Origin: an uncultured Porphyromonadaceae bacterium
GTDB taxonomy: Bacteria > Bacteroidota > Bacteroidia > Bacteroidales > Muribaculaceae
Assembly: GCA_938027385.1 (NCBI GenBank)
Contig: CALJBF010000165.1
Location: 1-9,508 of the forward strand
Reading direction: 5' to 3'
DNA: 9,508 bases
Shown here in pieces: positions 1 to 5,017 of the stretch (the stretch's first letter is position 1; the number at the start of each line of letters is the position of its first letter). The notes below the pieces were generated by a model that saw only the letters and a program-made list of their open reading frames with translations, searched no databases and was not told the origin of the DNA. The position numbers were made by a program, and so were the translations under genes.

Positions 1-54
1 GAACCCTCACAGGCGGAACCAGAATCCGACGTGCTACCATTACACCACAAGGCA
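1..54 (-). tRNA. tRNA-Gln (anticodon CUG), 3' part outside window
   Basis: Read on the minus strand from position 54, the sequence gives a 7-nt acceptor strand TGCCTTG, T8-G9, a D arm with stem GTGT/GCAC around AATGGTA, an anticodon arm with loop TTCTGGT (anticodon CTG, preceded by T33), a 4-nt variable region, a T stem GAGGG and the start of a TTC T-loop. It then runs off the left edge, so the 3' acceptor strand cannot be checked. U at position 1 is usual for bacterial tRNA-Gln. The outermost anticodon-stem pair is T-C, a small irregularity. The gene is transcribed leftwards, away from the protein genes in this window. Confidence 0.88.
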
Positions 55-247
55 AGGTGTTTTGTTTTGAGGCTTGCTTTCGGGCGGATGCCCGAGGCGT
101 TGCCGGTGTTAAATTTGTGAGGTTTTATCGCCCCTTGCGTTTAACGAGTGCAAAGTTATGTGTTATTTTTGAACTGACAAAATTTTCGGGAGTTTTTTTG
201 CGAAAAATTTTATTTTTATGGTCTGAGAGGGCTTTTCAGGCGCCAGA

Positions 248-279
248 TTTGTGTATTGGGCATATTATGGCTAAATTTG
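248..279 (+). promoter_or_regulatory. Bacteroidota-type promoter for the NusG-like gene and ugd
   Basis: TTTG at 248-251 is followed by exactly 20 bases and TAAATTTG at 272-279. This matches the Bacteroidota primary-sigma consensus (TTTG or TTG at -33, 19-21 bases, TAnnTTTG at -7). Transcription should start near 284-287, giving a leader of about 227 bases before the ATG at 513. A weaker alternative lies upstream (140-171). The match is by eye; no start site has been mapped. Confidence 0.65.
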
Positions 280-293
280 CAAGGAAGAGTAGC

Positions 294-311
294 CTCTCCC
301 CTGCCGGAGGG
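294..311 (+). promoter_or_regulatory. Leader hairpin just after the predicted transcription start
   Basis: CTCTCC at 294-299 pairs with GGAGGG at 306-311 (six pairs, one of them T-G) around the loop CCTGCC. It would be among the first structures to emerge from RNA polymerase. RfaH-type factors are recruited at hairpin-forming sites in leaders, so this is a candidate loading or pausing element. That role is inference, and no known recruitment sequence is recognised here. Confidence 0.4.
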
Positions 312-339
312 TGTTGCATAACTCGGTTCGCGCTTAAAC

Positions 340-414
340 TGTAGGGACATCGCTTTGCGATGTTTGATTAACAATCAATCATCTGCCTTAACATGCCAAA
401 GGCATATCCCTACA
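340..414. repeat. REP pair / BIME-like palindromic element with GTAG feet, three hairpins
   Basis: The outer ends are an 8-bp inverted repeat, TGTAGGGA (340-347) and TCCCTACA (407-414). Inside lie three further hairpins: ACATCGC-TTT-GCGATGT (347-363), TTGATT-AAC-AATCAA (364-378) and ATGCC-AAA-GGCAT (393-405). Read from either end, each half begins TGTAGGGAnAT and continues into a hairpin with a TTT loop, so it looks like two related units in opposite orientation. A GTAG tetranucleotide at the foot of a hairpin is the hallmark of REP elements mobilised by RAYT (REP-associated tyrosine) transposases. No such transposase is present in the window. If transcribed, it would fold into a cloverleaf-like structure within the leader of the next gene. 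Confidence 0.7.
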
Positions 415-439
415 ATTCGAGAGAGCGTGTAACATCCCT

Positions 440-470
440 CACCACGCCACAATACCGAAAAGGCGGGGTG
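440..470 (+). promoter_or_regulatory. Second leader hairpin before the NusG-like gene
   Basis: CACCACGCC at 440-448 pairs with GGCGGGGTG at 462-470, with one A-G mismatch, around a 13-base loop. No U tract follows, so it does not look like a finished intrinsic terminator. It ends about 40 bases before the ATG at 513 and could affect translation or pausing. Its role is unknown. Confidence 0.4.
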
Positions 471-512
471 GATTGTGCAAGGAGGGCCGCTGACACAACA
501 TTATATCAGAGC

Positions 513-1610
513 ATGAACGCATCAGAGCATATCACCGTTTCAGACGCAGGCGCACAGACTGTGTGTGCCTGCGAGGGGACGCCGCGCGGCACCGCCGATA
601 TGACGCCCCGGTGGTATGTGCTGAATTACATACCGCCCACGATGTCAAAGCGCATGCTGGCCGAGGCGGTTGTCGAGCGGTTCAACGGTTCGATGGACTG
701 CGCGCTTGAGGTGTTCGCACCCACAATCGTGAAGATGGTCGAATCGGGAGGCAAACTCACACGCACGGCCACGCCGCTGCTGTTCCACTACGTGTTTGTG
801 CGCGGAACGCTGGCCGAGGTCAAGCGGCTGTGCACCACGGCAAGCGGATTCTCGTTCCTGCTGAGTCATGGCGAGTCGTCGCGCTACGTGGTGATTCCCG
901 ACCGCGAGATGGAGGCGTTCCGCATCATCGCCAAATTCCACGGCAACCAGCTGCCATGTTTCGCGGCTGACGAGGTTGACCTTGAAGAGGGTGACATCGT
1001 GGAGGTGGTGCGCGGCGATTTCCCCGGCCTGATGGGCACATACATCCCGAAACAGCGCGGCCGCTCGGGCAACCTGTACATCTCGGTCACCAACTCGCTC
1101 TCGGCCGTGGTGTATGACATAAAGGTGGAATATCTGCGCGTGATAGAATTTGCGAAAGGGGGCAAACGCGCCTACCAGCAGATTGACGCCTTCGTGCCGA
1201 GGCTTTTCGCAGCGATGCGCGTGTTCAGCACGGGCGCGTATCCCGACAGTCACCTGATCGCCCCCCTGCTGATGTTCTGCAACCGGCTGGGAGGGGTGAA
1301 GATCGACGACACCAAACTCGACGCGAAACTGCGCGCACTGCTGATGGGCGCGTCGCTCATTCTTGGCGACGAGGCCGGATATGACCGCGCACGCCAGCGG
1401 TACGACCGCATATCGTCGGCACTTACCAATCCCTGGAGTCGCGCGCTGGCCGGTCTTGTACTGGCCGTGGCCGAAGGGCACCACGAGGGAATCGCCGAGG
1501 CATACGCCATGCTCCCCGCGCCCTCGGCACGCGAGTCAAAGACACAGGAACGCCTGCGCGAGGAGTTCCGATTTTATCTGAACGATCAAACAAACCAGTC
1601 CTCAAAATGA
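513..1610 (+). CDS. NusG/RfaH-type (UpxY-like) transcription antiterminator with a long C-terminal extension
   Basis: This is predicted to be an operon-specific NusG paralogue that rides on RNA polymerase and prevents early termination of a surface-polysaccharide transcript. From the ATG at 513 it has 365 residues. A NusG N-terminal domain spans about residues 33-142, starting at RWYVLNYIPP and including FHYVFVRG. A KOW motif follows (about 159-190, core GDIVEVVRGDFPGLMGTYI). Residues from about 216 to 365 form a helical-looking extension with no family I recognise. Typical Bacteroides UpxY proteins are roughly half this length. The frame stays open upstream to an ATG at 393, but that ATG lies inside the palindromic repeat. 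The ATG at 600, immediately before the NusG domain, is the main rival start. An AAGGAGGG at 479-486 is too far from any start to decide. The stop overlaps the ugd start by ATGA. Confidence 0.85.
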   Translation: MNASEHITVSDAGAQTVCACEGTPRGTADMTPRWYVLNYIPPTMSKRMLAEAVVERFNGSMDCALEVFAPTIVKMVESGGKLTRTATPLLFHYVFVRGTLAEVKRLCTTASGFSFLLSHGESSRYVVIPDREMEAFRIIAKFHGNQLPCFAADEVDLEEGDIVEVVRGDFPGLMGTYIPKQRGRSGNLYISVTNSLSAVVYDIKVEYLRVIEFAKGGKRAYQQIDAFVPRLFAAMRVFSTGAYPDSHLIAPLLMFCNRLGGVKIDDTKLDAKLRALLMGASLILGDEAGYDRARQRYDRISSALTNPWSRALAGLVLAVAEGHHEGIAEAYAMLPAPSARESKTQERLREEFRFYLNDQTNQSSK

Positions 1611-2920
1611 ATATAGCGATTGTCGGCACCGGCTATGTCGGTCTTGTATCGGGCACATGCTTTGCCGAAATGGGTATCAACGTGACTTGCGTCGATGTTG
1701 ACGTGAACAAAATCAACCGCCTGCTCAACGGCGAGATACCCATTTACGAACCGGGGCTCGATGCCCTCGTGAAGAAGAACGTGGCCGAGGGAAGACTGCA
1801 CTTCACCACAGACCTTACCGAGGTGCTCGACGATGTTGAGGTGGTGTTCTCGGCCGTGGGGACGCCCCCCGACGAGGATGGTTCGGCCGACCTGAAATAT
1901 GTGCTTGAGGTGGCACGCACTTTCGGCCGCAACATAAAGAAATACACGCTGCTGGTAACGAAATCGACCGTGCCGGTGGGTACCGCCCTCAAGGTTAAAG
2001 CCGCGATACGCGAAGAGCTTGAACGCCGCGGCGAAGATATCGATTTCGAAGTGGCCTCGAACCCTGAGTTTCTCAAGGAGGGCGCAGCGATAAAAGATTT
2101 CATGTCGCCCGACCGTGTGGTGGTGGGCGTCGAGTCAGAGCGCGCGAAAAAAGTGATGAGCCGCCTGTACCGCCCATTCCTTACCAACAATTTCAGGGTC
2201 TATTTCATGGACATACCCTCGGCCGAGATGACGAAATACGCCGCCAACGCCATGCTGGCCACGCGCATATCGTTCATGAACGACATCGCCAACCTGTGCG
2301 ACATCGTGGGGGCCGACGTCAACGCCGTGCGCAAGGGTATCGGCACCGATGCCCGCATCGGCTCGAAATTCCTCTATGCCGGGTGCGGCTACGGGGGATC
2401 GTGTTTCCCCAAGGATGTGAAGGCTCTGGCGCACACCGCGCGCGAACATGGCTACACCATGGGGGTAATAGAGGCTGTGGAGGCCGTGAACGAGCGCCAG
2501 AAGGGTATCGTGGCCGACAAACTCGAGCGCCTGCTCGGCCATGACATGCACGGCAAGACCGTGGCGCTGTGGGGACTGGCGTTCAAACCCGAGACCGACG
2601 ACATGCGCGAGGCTCCGGCACTGATGATCATTGACCGCCTGACCCGACTCGGTGCCACAGTGAAGGTATATGACCCTGTGGCGATGGACGAATGCCGCCG
2701 GCGCCTGGGCGACCGCGTGACTTACGCCACCGACATGTATGACGCCCTTGTCGACGCCGACGCCCTGGCGCTCGTGACCGAATGGCGCCAGTTCCGCATG
2801 CCCTCGTGGAACGTGATGAAACGTGTGATGCGGTCGCCCCTGCTGGTCGACGGTCGCAACATCTATGACCGCGAGGAAGTCGAGGCCGAAGGATTCACCT
2901 ATACCGCCATAGGGAAGTAA
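1607..2920 (+). CDS. ugd: UDP-glucose 6-dehydrogenase
   Basis: This enzyme oxidises UDP-glucose to UDP-glucuronate with two NAD+ in the cytoplasm, supplying a precursor for capsule or exopolysaccharide. The 437 residues match the family's usual length. The N-terminal Rossmann fold begins with GTGYVG (residues 7-12). SNPEFLKEG (151-159) carries family-conserved acidic and lysine residues. KYAANAMLATRISFMN starts at K210. The catalytic cysteine is C266 in GYGGSCFPKD. The C-terminal UDP-binding domain contains LWGLAFKPETDDMREAP (from 321) and VDGRNIYD (414-421). No key residue is missing. Its ATG overlaps the stop of the antiterminator gene as ATGA, suggesting coupled translation. No other polysaccharide gene follows it on this strand, which is unusual after a UpxY-like regulator. 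Confidence 0.97.
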   Translation: MNIAIVGTGYVGLVSGTCFAEMGINVTCVDVDVNKINRLLNGEIPIYEPGLDALVKKNVAEGRLHFTTDLTEVLDDVEVVFSAVGTPPDEDGSADLKYVLEVARTFGRNIKKYTLLVTKSTVPVGTALKVKAAIREELERRGEDIDFEVASNPEFLKEGAAIKDFMSPDRVVVGVESERAKKVMSRLYRPFLTNNFRVYFMDIPSAEMTKYAANAMLATRISFMNDIANLCDIVGADVNAVRKGIGTDARIGSKFLYAGCGYGGSCFPKDVKALAHTAREHGYTMGVIEAVEAVNERQKGIVADKLERLLGHDMHGKTVALWGLAFKPETDDMREAPALMIIDRLTRLGATVKVYDPVAMDECRRRLGDRVTYATDMYDALVDADALALVTEWRQFRMPSWNVMKRVMRSPLLVDGRNIYDREEVEAEGFTYTAIGK

Positions 2921-2963
2921 TCCCGCGGGCGTATCTCGGGTATTCCGGTCAATAAACACACAA

Positions 2964-3011
2964 TTTCTCCTCTCTCCCCCCTCCCACATATCTCTTTCCC
3001 CTCTTTTCTCC
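2964..3011 (+). other. Polypyrimidine tract in the ugd to exported-protein gap
   Basis: Two pure pyrimidine runs (2964-2985 and 2991-3011), separated by ACATA, fill the middle of the 134-base gap. No clear TAnnTTTG promoter or terminator is visible in the gap. An 8-bp direct repeat, ATATCTGT, occurs at 3030-3037 and 3045-3052, just before the next start codon. Function is unknown. Confidence 0.35.
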
Positions 3012-3054
3012 GTATCTCCGATGCAATCAATATCTGTTAAAACCATATCTGTCC

Positions 3055-4914
3055 ATGAAAACCAGATTCAAAGCCAGCGTGGTGGCCACCGTCATACTGA
3101 CGGCAGCCGTCACTTCTGCGGCTGAAGACACAGCCATGTTGCGCGAGCCGCCCGATGAAACCCCGAAATTCACCCTTACCGGCGACACACAACCCACACG
3201 CATAGAAACCGCCTGGGAATCAGACCTCTCTAACGCCGATGACTACGAAATGGGGCATTGGCTTTTTGTGCATGACGGTGTGATTTATGCCGTGGTTGAG
3301 GTGTACGGCCCCGCCTATGACAACCTCATACAGATGCGCCGTTTCGATGCCGCGACCGGAGAGCCGATCCTTACCGACACGGGCGAGCTGTTCATGACCC
3401 TCACCCTACCCGACCGGCTGAAACGGAGTAACTCCGCCAACCAGGCGTTCGTCAACTCGGGATTCATCACCGACGATGACGGCGTGCCGGTAATGGTAAC
3501 CGTCAGGCACGGTGACGGCAATGCAAACAGCAATGAAATAACCGTTTATCTGAGCCGGCTTGACGTCATAGGTCAGGAGATCAGCCACACCGCAGAGGCC
3601 GACGGCTGGGCGCACACCAACATCCCCGCACAAAAGAACAGCGCAAAATATGTCGGCAACATCGGCAACGTGCACGGCTCTTTTGCCGCCGGCACTCTCA
3701 GTTTCGAGCTGATGCTCGCATCGACAGAAACCAATCCGAGATACATGCCCCACGAGCATCTGGTATTCAGCCAGTCCAACGGCAACGACTCATATCACCT
3801 CTACGACCATGAATTTCCGTCGCCACATATCCACACGTTCCTGGGCCGCATCGATGACAACGCCTACGTAATGTCAGGTCAGACCGATGAGGTCATACTC
3901 GCCACCCACGACGCCTACAACCATCAGGACCATGCCATAGAAAACCTGTTTGACTTTGCCGAAACGCATCCCGAAATCGCGCCGCAGGGCGACAGCGGCT
4001 ACTTCTTCGCCCCCGTGGACCACAACGGACACCGACTGTGGCTCGCGGCAAAGGAAATCTCGGCCGACAACGGCATACAGTTCAACCTCATGGAATGGAC
4101 GGAGCCCACCACCTTCGCCAACCTGAAACCCCTGGCCGCCCTCCCCGCCACGCCATTCGCCTACGGCGAAAAGCACTATTCACCCCGCTATCAACTGCAG
4201 GCCTGCATCCTCCCGGCCACTTCGGCCACCCCTTCCGCACCCGACATACCGACCCCGACCCCCGCCTCCGATACCGCAGACGGACCTGCCGACCCCCCTA
4301 ACAATCTGCCCGGCGACAATGCTGAAGACAGTCCTAAAGACACGCCCCAAGACAAGCCGGACGCCCCCTCAGGCGATAACCACGATAATGTTACCAGCGA
4401 CAATTCCGGGGGCGATTCCAGCGACAATCCCGAGAACGATTCTGAAAATAATCCCGGCGACAGCCCCGGAAACAATTCTGGTGATAATTCCAGTGATGAT
4501 TCCGGAGACAATCCCGAAAACAATTCCGGGAGCGATTCTGACGATGATACCACCCCAGAATCGCCTGTCATCACCGAATTCATCCTCTACGCCCCCGGCA
4601 CCGGCATCGGCCGCTATCGCCTCGTGACAGCCCCGGACAGCGCCCACGATGACGACACCTCGGCATTGACCCAAGTCAGCGTTTCCACCTCTGCCGCACC
4701 CTATCATCTCGTCGGTCGCACCCTCACCCTCGCGCCCGACGCCACAGTCGCCACCCTCCATGACCTCAGCGGCCGCCACATACTCACCCTCCGGGTTCCG
4801 ACAGCCTCCATCCCCTCCTTGACCGCCGACCTCACTCCTCTCCCCGCAGGCCTCTATCTCCTCACCGTCACCACCTCCACGGGCTCCCAGACCGACAAAC
4901 TCCTCCTCCGCTAA
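3055..4914 (+). CDS. Exported protein with low-complexity linker and C-terminal sorting-tail-like domain
   Basis: I do not recognise a specific function. Residues 1-23 form a signal peptide: basic KTRFK, hydrophobic ASVVATVILTAAVT, and a signal peptidase I site after S-A-A. There is no lipobox cysteine. Residues about 40-385 are beta-rich and aromatic. The segment RRFDAATGEPI resembles a beta-propeller blade turn, though I would not assign the fold. Residues about 388-503 form a Pro-rich, then Asp/Ser/Asn/Gly-rich linker. Residues about 545-619 resemble the Por secretion tail (type A sorting domain of type IX secretion), with LHDLSGRHILTL, LPAGLYLLTV and a terminal TDKLLLR. The protein is probably periplasmic, surface-bound or secreted. 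It follows ugd by 134 bases on the same strand and may share its transcript or have an unseen promoter. A 12-bp hairpin closes it. Confidence 0.85.
   Translation: MKTRFKASVVATVILTAAVTSAAEDTAMLREPPDETPKFTLTGDTQPTRIETAWESDLSNADDYEMGHWLFVHDGVIYAVVEVYGPAYDNLIQMRRFDAATGEPILTDTGELFMTLTLPDRLKRSNSANQAFVNSGFITDDDGVPVMVTVRHGDGNANSNEITVYLSRLDVIGQEISHTAEADGWAHTNIPAQKNSAKYVGNIGNVHGSFAAGTLSFELMLASTETNPRYMPHEHLVFSQSNGNDSYHLYDHEFPSPHIHTFLGRIDDNAYVMSGQTDEVILATHDAYNHQDHAIENLFDFAETHPEIAPQGDSGYFFAPVDHNGHRLWLAAKEISADNGIQFNLMEWTEPTTFANLKPLAALPATPFAYGEKHYSPRYQLQACILPATSATPSAPDIPTPTPASDTADGPADPPNNLPGDNAEDSPKDTPQDKPDAPSGDNHDNVTSDNSGGDSSDNPENDSENNPGDSPGNNSGDNSSDDSGDNPENNSGSDSDDDTTPESPVITEFILYAPGTGIGRYRLVTAPDSAHDDDTSALTQVSVSTSAAPYHLVGRTLTLAPDATVATLHDLSGRHILTLRVPTASIPSLTADLTPLPAGLYLLTVTTSTGSQTDKLLLR
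4306..4563 (+). repeat. Degenerate Asp/Ser/Asn/Gly/Pro-coding repeat tract
   Basis: This tract encodes residues about 418-503 of the exported protein. Short units such as GDN, SGDN, NPEN and DNS recur without an exact period. Codons for Asp, Asn, Ser and Gly are mixed (GAC/GAT, AAC/AAT, TCC/AGC), so the repeat is stronger in the protein than in the DNA. It probably acts as a flexible acidic spacer between the body and the C-terminal domain, and may vary in length between strains. Confidence 0.65.
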
Positions 4915-4932
4915 TCCCCCCTCAACACAGTC

Positions 4933-4969
4933 ATGCCGGGTTCCCGCCTTTCGACGCGGAACCCGGCAT
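4933..4969. terminator. Hairpin between convergent genes, probable bidirectional terminator
   Basis: ATGCCGGGTTCC (4933-4944) and GGAACCCGGCAT (4958-4969) make a perfect 12-bp stem around a 13-base loop. It starts 19 bases after the stop of the plus-strand exported-protein gene and lies 49 bases beyond the stop of the minus-strand TIR gene. There is no U tract on either side, so classic intrinsic termination is not certain. The position between convergent genes supports a role in ending one or both transcripts. Confidence 0.6.
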
Positions 4970-5017
4970 AACCGTTGCGAACAATCAATCTAATGAATGT
5001 TGTCCAATCAATGATGA

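Larger units (their letters stand above)
55..512 (+). other. Non-coding region between tRNA-Gln and the NusG-like gene, including its leader
   Basis: I see no convincing gene in this stretch of about 450 bases. Open frames here are short, have no family resemblance and cross obvious hairpins. Position 80-95 is a perfect small hairpin (TCGGGC, loop GGAT, GCCCGA), 26 bases upstream of the tRNA on its strand. An A/T-rich hairpin (AAAATTTTCG at 179-188 against CGAAAAATTTT at 201-211, one bulged A) is followed by a short T run. From about 245 onward come a promoter, two hairpins and a REP-like repeat, listed separately. A long structured leader suits a UpxY-type gene, because such antiterminators are thought to act on their own leader transcripts. 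Confidence 0.6.

Noticed and set aside
1..54. tRNA-Gln as an integration site for the accessory block
   Set aside because: Elements usually insert at the tRNA 3' end, which lies off the left edge facing away from this window, and GC-rich genes separate it from the AT-rich block.
140..171. Second promoter-like pair, TTTA-N20-TATTTTTG
   Set aside because: The -7 box fits but the -33 element is imperfect, and the A/T-rich hairpin at 179-211 follows at once. The pair at 248-279 is a better match.
57..344. Open frame of 95 codons in the leader region
   Set aside because: It crosses the promoter and hairpins, has no recognisable family and its composition follows the AT-rich intergenic DNA.
479..486. 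AAGGAGGG resembling a strong ribosome binding site
   Set aside because: No ATG, GTG or TTG in the gene's frame lies at a usual distance; the ATG at 513 is 26 bases further on. Bacteroidota also rely little on such sites.
393..512. N-terminal extension of the NusG-like protein from the ATG at 393
   Set aside because: The ATG lies inside the palindromic repeat hairpin, the 40 extra residues are not family-like, and the NusG domain begins much later. The ATG at 513 or 600 is more credible.
645..1484. Minus-strand 279-codon frame opposite the NusG-like gene
   Set aside because: GC-rich codon bias in the real gene produces long opposite frames; the plus-strand product has clear NusG and KOW motifs and this one has none.
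4191..4779. Long minus-strand open frames with Leu/Ser/Pro/Glu or Ile/Gly/Val repeats
   Set aside because: They are mirror frames of the Asp/Ser/Asn repeat tract in the plus-strand exported protein; their repetitiveness comes from the coding repeat.
370..4990. Shared 11-mer AACAATCAATC at 370-380 and 4980-4990
   Set aside because: Several 11-base matches are expected by chance in 9.5 kb, and the flanks do not match.
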